Part shown: positions 28,134-38,357 of the stretch, piece after piece
Layout: the number at the start of each line of letters is the position of its first letter
Numbering within the stretch: position 1 is the stretch's first letter
Assembly (NCBI RefSeq): GCF_000143085.1
Contig: NC_014315.1
Coordinates: 670,307-734,306 of the forward strand
Direction: 5' to 3'
Source: Nitrosococcus watsonii C-113
Lineage (GTDB): Bacteria; Pseudomonadota; Gammaproteobacteria; Nitrosococcales; Nitrosococcaceae
Length of the DNA stretch: 64,000 bases
Translations under genes and position numbers: made by a program
Notes under the pieces: generated by a model
The model's database searches: none
Told to the model about the DNA's origin: nothing
Seen by the model: the letters and a program-made list of their open reading frames with translations, nothing else

Positions 28134-28831
28134 CCGACGATCTGGGTCGGCTATGCCAAAAACTAGGCTACCAGTTTGCGGAACCAGCCCTATTACGCCA
28201 TGCGATAACTCACCGTAGCGCTGCTAAGGAAAATAATGAGCGCCTGGAATTCCTAGGGGATTCTATTCTGAATTTTCTCATCGCTGACTTCCTTTATAGT
28301 GGTTTTCCTAAGGCCCAGGAGGGGAAATTAAGCCGACTTCGGGCTACTTTAGTTAAAGGGGAAACTTTGGCGGAATTAGCCCGGGAGCTTGAAATTGGAG
28401 ACCATTTGATTCTTGGTTTAGGTGAATTAAAAAGCGGTGGTTATCGTCGTACCTCCATACTTGCAGACGCCTTTGAGGCAGTGATAGGCGCTGTTTACCT
28501 AGATGGGGGGTTAGAGGCTTGCCGTCAATTGGTGAGCTCTCTTTATCGGGATCGCCTAGAGACACTCACCGATGAGGTTCTCCTTAATCTTAAGGATCCT
28601 AAGACCCGTCTCCAAGAGTATCTGCAGGCCCGGCAGTTTCCCCTGCCCGATTATCGGGTAAGTGCTGTGAACGGGGAAGCCCATGATCAAGTTTTCCAGG
28701 TTGAATGCACTCTCAATAATACCTTTCCTTCAGTTATAGGTATTGGCCGCAGTCGCCGTAAGGCTGAACAGGATGCAGCAACTCGGGCTTTGGCACTGTT
28801 GCTAGCGGAAAATGAGGATATGAATGCCTGA
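28130..28831 (+). CDS. rnc: Ribonuclease III
   Basis: Double-strand-specific endoribonuclease that processes rRNA precursors and regulates mRNAs, 233 residues. The catalytic signature ERLEFLGDS is at 37-45 and a second metal-binding region with DAFEAVIGAVYLDGG is near 112. A C-terminal double-stranded RNA-binding domain runs from about 157 to 228. The start is TTG at 28130, overlapping the stop of the DUF4845 gene, and the end overlaps era by eight bases. A TTG start may keep the level low. Confidence 0.97.
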   Translation: MTDDLGRLCQKLGYQFAEPALLRHAITHRSAAKENNERLEFLGDSILNFLIADFLYSGFPKAQEGKLSRLRATLVKGETLAELARELEIGDHLILGLGELKSGGYRRTSILADAFEAVIGAVYLDGGLEACRQLVSSLYRDRLETLTDEVLLNLKDPKTRLQEYLQARQFPLPDYRVSAVNGEAHDQVFQVECTLNNTFPSVIGIGRSRRKAEQDAATRALALLLAENEDMNA

Positions 28832-29747
28832 GATGTTAACCCAAGAGGGTACGCAAGAAAGCATTCGTTGTGGTTATATTGCTATTATTGGCCGCCCTAA
28901 TGTGGGCAAATCCAGCTTGCTCAATCGTATCCTAGATCAAAAAATCAGTATCACTTCACGCCGCCCTCAGACCACCCGTCACCGGATTTTAGGGATCAAG
29001 ACTTTACCTGGCATCCAGGCAATTTATGTGGACACGCCTGGTTTTCAGGACAAAGAGCGTCGGCTCATGAATCGTTACCTAAATCGGGCTATAGACTCTA
29101 CCCTCGAGGAAGTTGATCTGATCCTATTTGTCATCGAAGCGTTCCAGTTCTCTAAGGATGACGAATGGATCTTGCAGCGATTACGTAGGTGTGCAGCTCC
29201 TATTGTCCTTGTTCTTAATAAAGTGGACCGGATTATCGACAAAAAATCCTTACTGCCAGTGATAGCCACGCTCTCTAAAAAAATAGAATTTGCTGCCATT
29301 ATTCCTGTATCGGCCTGGAAAGGGGATAATGTAGCGGTGCTGGAGAGTAAAGTTGCTGAATTGCTGCCGGCGGGACCGATGGCTTATCCTGAGGATCAGG
29401 TCACGGATCGTAGTGAACGTTTCCTAGCTGCGGAACTTATCCGTGAGAAACTAACCCGTTATTTAGGGCAAGAATTACCCTATGCGCTTACAGTATTTGT
29501 GGAATCCCTTGAGGAAGAAAAAAACCTTTATCGGATTGCCGCGACGATTTACGTCGAGCGCCCGGGGCAGAAAGCTATTGTGGTTGGGAAGAAGGGGAAA
29601 GGGCTCAAACGAGTTGGTTACGAGGCTCGTCTTGATATGGAACGGATGTTTGGAAGCAAAGTTTATTTGGAGTTATGGGTTAAGGTTCGTGAAGGGTGGT
29701 CGGATAACGAACGTCTGCTGCGTCATTTGGGCTATGCGGATGCCTAG
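28824..29747 (+). CDS. era: GTPase Era
   Basis: Ras-like GTPase with a C-terminal KH domain that binds 16S rRNA during 30S subunit assembly, 307 residues. The P-loop GRPNVGKSS is at 23-31, DTPG follows, NKVD is present, and the KH domain (about 205-290) holds IVVGKKGKGLKRVG. It overlaps rnc by eight bases as in E. coli. The usual downstream gene recO is not found; the next gene is on the other strand. Confidence 0.97.
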   Translation: MPEMLTQEGTQESIRCGYIAIIGRPNVGKSSLLNRILDQKISITSRRPQTTRHRILGIKTLPGIQAIYVDTPGFQDKERRLMNRYLNRAIDSTLEEVDLILFVIEAFQFSKDDEWILQRLRRCAAPIVLVLNKVDRIIDKKSLLPVIATLSKKIEFAAIIPVSAWKGDNVAVLESKVAELLPAGPMAYPEDQVTDRSERFLAAELIREKLTRYLGQELPYALTVFVESLEEEKNLYRIAATIYVERPGQKAIVVGKKGKGLKRVGYEARLDMERMFGSKVYLELWVKVREGWSDNERLLRHLGYADA

Positions 29748-29790
29748 CAACTCTAAAAAGTGTTTTTTAATTTCCAACAGGGAGTACTTC

Positions 29791-30624
29791 TTAGGTAGCA
29801 AGCATTGTTCTAATTTCATGGACCTCAGTTTCGTCTCCTTCTAGATCAATCACGCTAATATCCGTGTTGAAGCCTAGTTTGGCAAATGCGGGTATAGTGT
29901 GCCAGTCTTTATAAGATTCGATGGTACCAAGTTTATTTTGCAGCTTCGCTACAATAACTACATCCACTAGGTCCGGTTCTGGTTTTGGATTTCGCCGCAG
30001 ATCGTTATGCTCGGCGGTAACGGCTATAAGCTCTGGTGGAAAGCGCCAGCTTTCTAGGATGGATTTACCAAGAGGGCTAGAAAGTTGCGCCATAATTTCA
30101 TCTAATGCCGCTTCGTTCTCTAGCAATTCTGGCATATCTTCAGCACGCAGGAGAATAGGGAGTAGGCCGACTTGATGAATAAGTCCTGCAAGCAATGCTT
30201 CGTCAGGTTTAAACTTATGTCTCTGGCCGGCGAGTACATAGGCGATCGCAGCTATTTGGGTACTTTGTTCCCAAAGCTTGCGCATGCGCCAATCCAAGGA
30301 TTCGGAAGTTGCTTGGAATATTTGCTCCATCACCAGGCTGGTAACGAGATTACGCACCAAAGCGGTGCCTAGGCGAGCCAAGGCTGTTTGGACGTTGTTA
30401 ATGGGATGGCGGCCGCGATAGAGAGGACTGTTAGCGATTTTAATCAGACGCACGGAGAGAGCGGTATCGGTGACAATAATTTTTGCCACATCGGCTGCCG
30501 ACGTGTTCGGATCATCGACGACTTCTCGAACCTTGAGTGCAACCTCAGGCAAGGTAGGTAACACCAATCGATTATTGGTCAAATCTTCAAGGATTTCGGT
30601 GCAGAACTGCTCCATTTGTACCAC
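29791..30624 (-). CDS. HDOD-domain signalling protein
   Basis: 277-residue single-domain HDOD protein (about 20-225), the divergent relative of HD phosphohydrolases that usually lacks catalytic metal ligands and serves in signalling. LPTLPEVALKVREVVDDPNTS, the LIKIANSPLYRG segment and HQVGLLPILL mark the family. There is no additional output domain. It converges on era and is divergent from alaC. The pathway it serves is unknown. Confidence 0.85.
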   Translation of the reverse strand: MVQMEQFCTEILEDLTNNRLVLPTLPEVALKVREVVDDPNTSAADVAKIIVTDTALSVRLIKIANSPLYRGRHPINNVQTALARLGTALVRNLVTSLVMEQIFQATSESLDWRMRKLWEQSTQIAAIAYVLAGQRHKFKPDEALLAGLIHQVGLLPILLRAEDMPELLENEAALDEIMAQLSSPLGKSILESWRFPPELIAVTAEHNDLRRNPKPEPDLVDVVIVAKLQNKLGTIESYKDWHTIPAFAKLGFNTDISVIDLEGDETEVHEIRTMLAT

Positions 30625-30759
30625 CTTGTTTTCCTCCGAGCGCTGATAGCGGATTAGTTACTTTTTACCTAACGGCAATAATAAGAATTAGTTTAAGCTT
30701 TCGAAACAGCAATGCTCCAATGCTTACGCTAATGTGTTAGTGACGGATTGCAAAAATAC

Positions 30760-30789
30760 TTGACACTCTTTTTTACCATTCGGTATTTT
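30760..30789 (+). promoter_or_regulatory. Sigma-70-type promoter upstream of alaC
   Basis: TTGACA at 30760-30765 and TATTTT at 30784-30789 with an 18-base spacer, 76 bases before the alaC start. The -35 is perfect; the -10 keeps TAT and the final T. It would drive the alaC-hom-thrC genes from the divergent region shared with the HDOD gene. Confidence 0.5.
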
Positions 30790-30864
30790 CAGTTGCTTGT
30801 TTTTCATCTATTTGTTCCGGGCGATATTTACAAAACCAGGCCACTTGGCTAGTAGGTAACTCAT

Positions 30865-32046
30865 TTGATTAAGGAATTTCCACGTATTCAACGTCTCCCC
30901 CCTTATGTCTTTAATATTGTCAATGAGCTAAAGGCGAAGGCTCGAGCGCGGGGGGAAGATATTATTGATTTTGGGATGGGTAATCCCGATCAGCCCACGC
31001 CAAAGCATATTGTGGATAAATTAGTGGAGGCTGCACAGCGCCCGGATACCCATCGTTATTCCGTCTCGCGAGGAATTCCGCGGTTGCGTCGAGCTATCTG
31101 CCAATGGTATCGGGAACGCTATAATCTAGCGTTAGATCCTGAAAGCGAAGCCATTGTGACGATTGGCTCTAAGGAGGGGCTAGCACACCTGGCACTCGCT
31201 ACCTTAGGACCAGGCGATGCCGTATTAGTACCTAATCCAGCCTATCCTATCCATCCTTATGGCGTTGTGATTGCTGGGGCCGATATACGCCATGTCCCGT
31301 TGGTATCAGGCGTGGATTTCTTCGCTGAGTTAGAAAAAGCCATCAAGGATACTTGGCCTCGCCCTAAAATGCTGGTGCTCAATTTTCCTGCTAATCCTAC
31401 TGGCCAGTGTGTTGATCTTTCTTTCTTTGAACAGGTCATTGGGATTGCTCGCGAGCATAAGATTTGGGTGGTGCATGATCTTGCGTATGCCGAGATCGTG
31501 TTTGATGATTACGTCGCACCCTCAATTTTGCAAGTGCCTGGAGCCAAGGATATTGCCGTAGAGTTTTATTCTTTGTCCAAAACTTATAGCATGCCAGGTT
31601 GGCGGGTGGGATTTATGTGCGGTAATCCGGCGCTAATTGCTGCCCTTACCCGGATGAAATCCTATTTAGACTATGGCATGTTTACGCCTATTCAAGTGGC
31701 GGCCATCACCGCCTTGGAAAGCTCTCAGGATTGTGTAAAAGTGATTCGCGAAGCTTACCGAAGACGCCGTGACGTTTTGTGCCAGGGCCTTGCGGCTACG
31801 GGCTGGCAGGTAGAATTGCCTAAGGCTACTATGTTTGTTTGGGCACCTATTCCAGAACCGTTTCGCCATTTGGGGTCTTTAGAATTTTCTAAAAAGCTGC
31901 TGAACGAGGCTAAAGTAGCGGTGTCGCCCGGGATCGGTTTTGGTACCTATGGTGACGATTATGTTCGTTTCAGTTTAATTGAGAATGAACACCGTACCCG
32001 CCAAGCTATCCGTGGGATACGGCAAATGTTCAGGCAGGCCCAGTAA
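30865..32046 (+). CDS. alaC: Alanine aminotransferase AlaC (class I/II)
   Basis: PLP-dependent aminotransferase, 393 residues, close to E. coli AlaC (pyruvate/glutamate to alanine). [12 protein letters not shown] near residue 33 and the PLP lysine segment [16 protein letters not shown] near 236 are diagnostic. The start is TTG at 30865, with AGTAGGT upstream. It is immediately upstream of hom and thrC, a common arrangement in gamma- and betaproteobacteria, so supply of alanine and threonine may be jointly controlled. Confidence 0.88.
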   Translation: MIKEFPRIQRLPPYVFNIVNELKAKARARGEDIIDFGMGNPDQPTPKHIVDKLVEAAQRPDTHRYSVSRGIPRLRRAICQWYRERYNLALDPESEAIVTIGSKEGLAHLALATLGPGDAVLVPNPAYPIHPYGVVIAGADIRHVPLVSGVDFFAELEKAIKDTWPRPKMLVLNFPANPTGQCVDLSFFEQVIGIAREHKIWVVHDLAYAEIVFDDYVAPSILQVPGAKDIAVEFYSLSKTYSMPGWRVGFMCGNPALIAALTRMKSYLDYGMFTPIQVAAITALESSQDCVKVIREAYRRRRDVLCQGLAATGWQVELPKATMFVWAPIPEPFRHLGSLEFSKKLLNEAKVAVSPGIGFGTYGDDYVRFSLIENEHRTRQAIRGIRQMFRQAQ

Positions 32047-32078
32047 GTATTTTATCATGTTAATTAAGGAGAAGCCTG

Positions 32079-33389
32079 TTGGAGCCGGTTAAGGTAGGTT
32101 TGCTTGGTTTGGGTACGGTGGGTGGCGGTACAGTCAATGTTCTCTCGGGTAATGCCGAGGAAATTACCCGTCGCGCCGGGCGTGGTATTCAGGTCTACTG
32201 TGCTGCGACCCGCGACTCCCGTAAGGCCCGCAGTTGCAATACGGAAGGTATCTGGTTAACGACCAATCCCCATGAAGTCGTGGTTGATCCCCAGATCGAG
32301 ATCGTCGTTGAACTCATAGGGGGAACTGATTTAGCCCGTACCTTAGTGCTGAAGGCGATCGCCCAGGGTAAGCATGTGGTGACAGCTAACAAAGCGCTGA
32401 TTGCTCTTTATGGCAACGAGATTTTTGAGGCGGCTCAAAAAGCGGGCGTAATGGTTGCTTTTGAGGCGGCAGTAGGAGGAGGTATTCCCATTATCAAGGC
32501 TCTGCGCGAAGGTCTTGCGGGTAATCATATCGAATGGTTAGCCGGGATTATCAATGGCACGAGTAACTTTATCCTCACCGAGATGCGGGATAAAGGGTGT
32601 GATTTTGCTGAAGCGCTAGTGGATGCCCAGCACCGAGGCTACGCCGAGGCAAATCCTACTTTTGACGTGGAAGGCATTGATGCTGCCCATAAACTGACGA
32701 TTTTAGCTTCTATTGCTTTCGGTATTCCATTACAGTTTGAGCAAGTCTATACAGAGGGAATTGGTGCCATTACCCGTGAGGATATTGATTACGCGGAACA
32801 ATTGGGCTACCGGATCAAACATTTGGGTATTGCGCGTCGCTTGGTAGAAGGGGTTGAACTGAGAGTACACCCCACGCTCATTCCCTACCGCCGCTTGATC
32901 GCCAATGTAGAAGGAGTCATGAATGCGATCCTGGTAAAGGGAGATGCGGTCGGCTCGACTCTTTACTATGGCCCCGGTGCAGGCGCTGATCCCACAGCCT
33001 CCGCGGTGGTTGCTGATCTGGTGGATGTGGTTCGGGCATTAACTTCTGACCCGGAAAACCGGGTACCGCATCTTGCTTTTCAGCCCGATGCCTTGGTAGA
33101 GCTCCCCATTCTTTCGATGGAAGAGGTGAAAACCGCCTATTATCTGCGGATGCGGGCGCTGGATCAACCGGGCGTATTAGCCGAGGTCACGCGGGTATTT
33201 GGGGAGCAAAACATCAGTATTGAGGCCATCATTCAGAAGGAACCCGTGGCCGAGGAGAACCATGTTCCCATCATTATGTTGACCCAGCCAGTATTGGAAC
33301 GGAATATGAACGAAGCTATTCGTCGTATTGAAGACCTAGCCCCCATTAAGGGGCCGGTGACTCGGATTCGCCTAGAAACGTTAGGTTAA
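32079..33389 (+). CDS. hom: Homoserine dehydrogenase
   Basis: Reduces aspartate semialdehyde to homoserine, the branch point to threonine and methionine. It is monofunctional (436 residues, no aspartokinase domain). The NAD(P) fold GLGTVGGG is at 10-17, the catalytic region has INGTSNFILT and YAEANPTFDVEGIDAAHK, and a C-terminal ACT domain (about 352-430) probably senses threonine. The TTG start at 32079 is supported by AAGGAG seven bases upstream. It is followed by thrC at 75 bases. Confidence 0.96.
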   Translation: MEPVKVGLLGLGTVGGGTVNVLSGNAEEITRRAGRGIQVYCAATRDSRKARSCNTEGIWLTTNPHEVVVDPQIEIVVELIGGTDLARTLVLKAIAQGKHVVTANKALIALYGNEIFEAAQKAGVMVAFEAAVGGGIPIIKALREGLAGNHIEWLAGIINGTSNFILTEMRDKGCDFAEALVDAQHRGYAEANPTFDVEGIDAAHKLTILASIAFGIPLQFEQVYTEGIGAITREDIDYAEQLGYRIKHLGIARRLVEGVELRVHPTLIPYRRLIANVEGVMNAILVKGDAVGSTLYYGPGAGADPTASAVVADLVDVVRALTSDPENRVPHLAFQPDALVELPILSMEEVKTAYYLRMRALDQPGVLAEVTRVFGEQNISIEAIIQKEPVAEENHVPIIMLTQPVLERNMNEAIRRIEDLAPIKGPVTRIRLETLG

Positions 33390-33463
33390 GGAGTGTTCTC
33401 AAAAAATTTATTCCTTAATCGTAGCTTATCGTTCCCCTATCAATTAAGTCAGGATTTTTTATT

Positions 33464-34555
33464 ATGCCATTTCGATCTCGTTATACGGGCCTTATTGATA
33501 AATATCGGGACCGTTTACCGGTCCATGACGATACCCGGGTAATAAGCCTAGGAGAGGGAAATACGCCCCTTATTAGGCTGAATAATATTCCGCGAATGTT
33601 GGGCCAGGAGGTTGATATTTATATTAAGTATGAAGGACTCAACCCGACGGGTTCTTTTAAAGACCGTGGAATGACCATGGCTGTTACGAAGGCTGTCGAG
33701 GAGGGCAGCCGCGCTATTATTTGCGCTTCCACGGGTAATACCTCAGCCTCGGCGGCCGCCTATGCGGCCCGAGCGGGAATTATCGCCTTTGTTCTTATCC
33801 CGGAGGGTAAAATTGCCCATGGCAAGCTTGCTCAGGCCATGATGCATGGAGCGATCGTGATCCAAATCAAGGGTAACTTTGATAAGGGGATGCAATTAGT
33901 CAAGGAAGTGGCGGGTAAGGCGCCCGTGACTATTGTGAATTCTATTAATCCTTACCGGATTCAGGGGCAAAAAACGGCGGCTTTCGAGATCATTGAAGAA
34001 TTGGAATGCGCTCCTGATTTTCACTGTTTGCCAGTGGGCAACGCGGGCAATATTACCGCCCATTGGCTAGGTTATAGTGAATATCACGCCCATGGAATTG
34101 TCAATACCCGGCCCCGCATGTGCGGCTATCAGGCCAGCGGGGCAGCGCCCTTTCTTGAGGGTAAAATGGTGGACCAACCGGAAACGGTTGCGACCGCTAT
34201 CCGTATTGGCCATCCTCAAAGCTGGGATAAAGCATGGAAAGCACAGGAAGAATCCCAGGGTTGGTTTAGCGCCTGTACGGATGAAGAGATCTTGGCGGCT
34301 CAAAAATTGCTTGCGGAAAGGGAAGGCGTATTTTGCGAACCTGCTTCAGCCGCTGGATTAGCTGGAGCGATGCGGGATATCGAAGCAGGTAAAATACCCA
34401 GTGATAGTAAAATCGTTTGCACCCTCACTGGCCATGGTTTAAAAGATCCGGATACCGCCATCGCTCAGAGCAAAGCGCCCCTAGTAGCGGTTGAAGCGCG
34501 CCTAGAGTCGGTTCAGAAGGCTATTTTAGATAATTTGAAAGGGGCTGACACCTAA
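33464..34555 (+). CDS. thrC: Threonine synthase
   Basis: PLP enzyme converting O-phosphohomoserine to threonine. It is 363 residues, the short form related to Bacillus and other bacterial ThrC. The PLP lysine is K66 in [10 protein letters not shown], and the phosphate-binding glycine loop is in [13 protein letters not shown]. It needs homoserine phosphate, but no homoserine kinase (thrB or thrH) is in the window. It ends 21 bases before the convergent signalling operon. Confidence 0.95.
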   Translation: MPFRSRYTGLIDKYRDRLPVHDDTRVISLGEGNTPLIRLNNIPRMLGQEVDIYIKYEGLNPTGSFKDRGMTMAVTKAVEEGSRAIICASTGNTSASAAAYAARAGIIAFVLIPEGKIAHGKLAQAMMHGAIVIQIKGNFDKGMQLVKEVAGKAPVTIVNSINPYRIQGQKTAAFEIIEELECAPDFHCLPVGNAGNITAHWLGYSEYHAHGIVNTRPRMCGYQASGAAPFLEGKMVDQPETVATAIRIGHPQSWDKAWKAQEESQGWFSACTDEEILAAQKLLAEREGVFCEPASAAGLAGAMRDIEAGKIPSDSKIVCTLTGHGLKDPDTAIAQSKAPLVAVEARLESVQKAILDNLKGADT

Positions 34556-34575
34556 GTATCTTTAATATAGAGATA

Positions 34576-36258
34576 TCATGAGGTAACAGGAAGAGTAAAG
34601 TGAAAAGTAGCGCCGCCGCCAGGTGTCGTAGAGACCCATAAATCCCCACGGTGAGTTTTGATGATTGAATGGCTAATGGCCAGTCCTAAGCCCATTCCAG
34701 CTTTTTTTGTGGAAAAGCGCCGTTTGAAAATTTTATCCTGGTATAGGGAGTCTACACCTGGGCCCATGTCTTGAACCTGGACTTCAACGGTATGATTTTG
34801 GGTTGAAGCCGTCTTAATAGTAAGCGATTTTTCACCTGCCCCTGCAAGTGCTTCCACTGCATTGCGAACGAGATTAAATACAACTTGCTGAATCTGGATT
34901 TTATTAATGTAAAGCGGGGGTAGCCGGGGGCTAAGCTCGAAATTAACCACGATATCACCGTCAACTGCTTCCCCTAAAGCTAATTGGCTAGCATCGTAAA
35001 CGGTGGTGTTGAGGTTTTCATAGCCACGGACCGTCTCTCCAGTCTGGGCGGATTCCCGAAGGTGGTGAATAATTGAAGCGGCCCGCTCCGCTTCACCGAC
35101 ACCCTTATCCATGAGCTCCAAAATAGTTTGGAGGGTCGGTTCTTTTGCTGACATAATTATTTGCTGGCAAGCTCGGAGGTAATTAATAATGGCGGTAATA
35201 GGCTGGTTGACTTCATGGGCAAGCACAGCGCCGAATTCATCAAGTGTGCTGAATTGGTTGGCTTGAAGTAAATCGTTTTGCAGCCTGCGCATTCGTGCTG
35301 CTGTCCTCTTGCCCTCAAGGGTGACTGCCAAGGTGTTTGCCACCGACTGTAGAAAGCTAATATCGTTGTTGTTCGGCAGCCAGGGTTGCTCCGAGCAGGC
35401 CAACAAAATACCTAGGCAATCCTCCCGGCTAGAGAGAGGGAGGCCAATGCCACTAATATATCCATACCGTTCAAATAGAAGCGACGATCCTCCGAACCGC
35501 TTATCGGTGCGTAAATCTTCGACAAAAACTACTTCGTCCGAGGCCAAAACATGGCGGATCAGGGGATCTTGATCAGCAACAGCAATGGTTTGGCCAACTA
35601 GAGAACTCCATCTGCCCGTGCCAGCCCGCAGCAGCAAGGTTTTATGATCGGGAAGCAACTCTAGAACCTTGGCCCCTTTGATGATCTTGAGGGTACGGGC
35701 GGTTAGGCTGACGGCTTCTCTCATCAGCGCCTTTACTTCCCTTCCGGAGAGTATCTGGTGGCTGATATGGGATAGCGTCATGAGCTGCTTGGCCTGGGTT
35801 CTCAGTTCTTTCTCGGCCCGTTTGCGTTCGGACATTTCATGCCATTGCCGTAGGGCGCGTTCAACCACATGGGATATGTCGTTGAAAGCGGCTTCGGATT
35901 TTACAACATAGTCCAGTGCTCCCGCTTTCATGGCTTTTACCGCTATTTTCTCATCCCCGTGACTGGTCATCGCGATGATAGGAAAAGAGGGAGTGCCGGT
36001 TTCTGCTGTCAGAAGCTCAATGCCGCTGCCATCCGGTAAGTGGATATCGATAATGGCAAGATCGGGGACAGCCGTGCGGAGGTGCTCACGAGCTTCCTGG
36101 AGGCTGCCTGCAATTGTTACATGAAAGGGCTGCCTGCTTGGGTGTTTCTGTAGCACCCGTTGGATAAGTACCGCGTGGCTCTCCTCGTCTTCGACTAGCA
36201 GAAGGTGAATGGGATTTAGAGAGGAAGATTTTTCTTTTGGACTGCTCAAGTCGCGCAC
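34576..36258 (-). CDS. Receiver-GAF-histidine kinase hybrid protein
   Basis: 560 residues. A receiver domain (about 16-135) with acidic E23-D24-E25 and phospho-acceptor D71 in AIIDIHLP is followed by a GAF domain (about 165-310). The kinase module has AHEVNQP near 347, which holds the phosphorylated histidine, and a HATPase domain with NLVRNAVEAL and VDSLYQDKIFKRRFSTKKAGMG. There is no membrane segment, so it is cytoplasmic. It starts at GTG 36258 overlapping the stop of the receiver gene by one base. A receiver at the N terminus of a kinase suggests it relays or gates a signal from the upstream kinase. Confidence 0.9.
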   Translation of the reverse strand: MRDLSSPKEKSSSLNPIHLLLVEDEESHAVLIQRVLQKHPSRQPFHVTIAGSLQEAREHLRTAVPDLAIIDIHLPDGSGIELLTAETGTPSFPIIAMTSHGDEKIAVKAMKAGALDYVVKSEAAFNDISHVVERALRQWHEMSERKRAEKELRTQAKQLMTLSHISHQILSGREVKALMREAVSLTARTLKIIKGAKVLELLPDHKTLLLRAGTGRWSSLVGQTIAVADQDPLIRHVLASDEVVFVEDLRTDKRFGGSSLLFERYGYISGIGLPLSSREDCLGILLACSEQPWLPNNNDISFLQSVANTLAVTLEGKRTAARMRRLQNDLLQANQFSTLDEFGAVLAHEVNQPITAIINYLRACQQIIMSAKEPTLQTILELMDKGVGEAERAASIIHHLRESAQTGETVRGYENLNTTVYDASQLALGEAVDGDIVVNFELSPRLPPLYINKIQIQQVVFNLVRNAVEALAGAGEKSLTIKTASTQNHTVEVQVQDMGPGVDSLYQDKIFKRRFSTKKAGMGLGLAISHSIIKTHRGDLWVSTTPGGGATFHFTLPVTS

Positions 36259-36704
36259 TATTCAGACCAGGGATAATGATTCCAAGCTAACCAATAGAAT
36301 CCCAAATCTTCCATCATCCGATTGAAGCCTTCAAAATCAACAGGTTTGACTAGATAACTATTAATATGTTTGCTATAAGCCTTGGCCACATCCTGTTCCG
36401 CCTTAGAAGTGGTCAGTACCACAACGGGAATATTTTTAATCTCGGGAGAAGAGCGGATAATTTCTAGTATTTCCAGACCATCGATGCGGGGCAGGCGCAG
36501 GTCTAGCAGGATAACATGGGGGCGGGGGCTCGCTCTTGGATCGCTATAGATATCTTGCCGAAACAGGTATTGGAGGGCTTCTTCTCCATGGATGACGTGA
36601 TGGATACAATTTGCGACGCGATGCGCTTGGAAGCTGCGCATCACAAGCTCTGCATGATCCGGATTATCTTCAACCAGCAGGATATTTAAAATTTCTCCTT
36701 TCAT
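36258..36704 (-). CDS. Stand-alone CheY/Rcp1-like response regulator
   Basis: 148-residue single receiver domain with no output domain. The acidic pocket includes E12-D13 and the phospho-acceptor is D68 in VILLDLRLP. The conserved Thr/Ser and Lys are in VLTTSK and YLVKPVD. The Rcp1-type insertion around the catalytic Asp region and the NPDHAELV start match small receivers that work with phytochrome-like or PAS kinases. It starts two bases after the upstream kinase stop and is coupled to the downstream hybrid kinase. Confidence 0.9.
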   Translation of the reverse strand: MKGEILNILLVEDNPDHAELVMRSFQAHRVANCIHHVIHGEEALQYLFRQDIYSDPRASPRPHVILLDLRLPRIDGLEILEIIRSSPEIKNIPVVVLTTSKAEQDVAKAYSKHINSYLVKPVDFEGFNRMMEDLGFYWLAWNHYPWSE

Positions 36705-36706
36705 AT

Positions 36707-38206
36707 TTAATCTGGGGCTCTTGGAAGAGAAAAATAAAATGTGCTTCCCTGGCCAATCGCGCCTGCTGATTGAACCCAGACATGGCCTTCATGGATTTCA
36801 ATAATGCGCTTAACAATAGTTAGCCCAATACCTGTTCCTTCTACGTTTTGATGAAGGCTGTCAAATAAATTAAAGATTTTCTCATGATAGCGGGGGTCGA
36901 TCCCCATGCCATTGTCCCGCACATAGCATAGCAATTTCCCTTCTTCTTCGTAGGCATTGATTTCAATCCACGGGGCTTTCTGATCGCCCATGAACTTGAC
37001 GGCATTTTCAATGAGATTCTGCATAACTTCCAGGAGCCGCCTGCGATCGCCAAACAGATGAGGCAAAGTTGGGGCAACCTTGATTTGAACGCCCCGCTTG
37101 GTAATAGCACTCTGAACTAATTCAGTAGCTTCACGGGTGAGATCGCTTAGGGAAAATTTTTCGGGCCTATTAGGCAAACGTCCAATACGGGAAAGTTCCA
37201 ACAAGTCATCAAGTAATAGTTGCATTTTAGCCGCTGCTGCCTGAATACGCCCAATGTCTTCTAGTATTTGTTCTTGGTTATGCTGGGTAAAACTTTGCTT
37301 CAGCATTCCTGCAAAGCCGTGAATAGTGATTAAGGGACTACGAAGATCATGGGAGACCGTGTAAATAAAGCGTTCCAGTTCGGCGTTTTTCTCCTCTAAT
37401 TCCTTGAAGTGGTGGCGTTCGGTAATGTCGCGGACTATCCCCGTAAACAAGCGGCGCTCTCCCAAGCGCATCTCGGAAATGGAGATGTCAATGGGAAAAG
37501 TGGAGCCATTTTTTCGCATTCCAGTAGTTTCGCGGCTGGCGCCTATAAATTCTCCTTGACCCGTTTGGAGGTATCTCTCGATGTATCCGGTATCCTGTTC
37601 CCGATGGGGAGAGGGCATGAGAATAAGGATATTTTGGCCAATCGCTTCTGCCGCCTCGTACCCGAATAGCCGCTCTGCCCCTGGATTGAATGTTTCAATG
37701 AGGCCGTTTTCATCAATGATGATGATGCCATCGGTAGCTGTATTCAAGATAGCTTGTAAGCGGGCCTTACTTTCCCAGGCCAGTGCCTCGTATTGGGACG
37801 GGGTTTCTTCAGCCGGTCTCTGCGGGGTAGTATCCCGAACGATAGAAAGTACATAGAGGCCCGTTGAGGTTTCCAAGGGAATAAGACTAATTTCTAGTGG
37901 AAATTCAGTGCCATTTTTATGTAGCCCCAGGGGCTTTAAGGCATCGTTTAACTCTTGATGGGTGCCGTGAAGGTGGGGAGAGGCAATATAGTCAGCGTGA
38001 TATGTTTTATGCTGTTGTCGAAAACGCTTGGGGATAAGATCCTCAATAGTAAGCCCGAGCAGCTCTTTGCCAGTATAGCCAAAGCATTTCTCCAGCGCAG
38101 TATTGGAAAAAACGATCTGGCCTTGGTGATCCGAAATCAGTAAAGCGTTAGAGGCAGATTCCAATAGGTGTTTAAAGCTTTCTACTCTCAATAACCGGCT
38201 TAACAT
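36707..38206 (-). CDS. PAS-PAS sensor histidine kinase
   Basis: From the ATG at 38206 it has 499 residues; the longer frame from 38290 starts with TTG and looks unlikely. Two PAS domains (about 12-135 and 150-275), each with the GYTGKELLG or GYEAAEAIG pattern, are followed by HisKA with FIYTVSHDLRSPLITIHGFAG and a HATPase domain with NLIENAVKFM and GMGIDPRYHEKIFNLF. No transmembrane segments, so it senses an intracellular cue. It heads the three-gene signalling unit on the minus strand. The ligand is unknown. Confidence 0.88.
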   Translation of the reverse strand: MLSRLLRVESFKHLLESASNALLISDHQGQIVFSNTALEKCFGYTGKELLGLTIEDLIPKRFRQQHKTYHADYIASPHLHGTHQELNDALKPLGLHKNGTEFPLEISLIPLETSTGLYVLSIVRDTTPQRPAEETPSQYEALAWESKARLQAILNTATDGIIIIDENGLIETFNPGAERLFGYEAAEAIGQNILILMPSPHREQDTGYIERYLQTGQGEFIGASRETTGMRKNGSTFPIDISISEMRLGERRLFTGIVRDITERHHFKELEEKNAELERFIYTVSHDLRSPLITIHGFAGMLKQSFTQHNQEQILEDIGRIQAAAAKMQLLLDDLLELSRIGRLPNRPEKFSLSDLTREATELVQSAITKRGVQIKVAPTLPHLFGDRRRLLEVMQNLIENAVKFMGDQKAPWIEINAYEEEGKLLCYVRDNGMGIDPRYHEKIFNLFDSLHQNVEGTGIGLTIVKRIIEIHEGHVWVQSAGAIGQGSTFYFSLPRAPD

Positions 38207-38357
38207 AGTTCGGTGAGATAATGACTTATAAGGCTGTTTGCGAAATTTACCACGCTTATGACAATTATAGTAGCGGGATTTATTGAGCAAAGCAGTCTAG
38301 TCTCGATTATGAAAGGAAAAAGCGTTATCGAGACTAGGTTGTAGAATCTATAATTTG

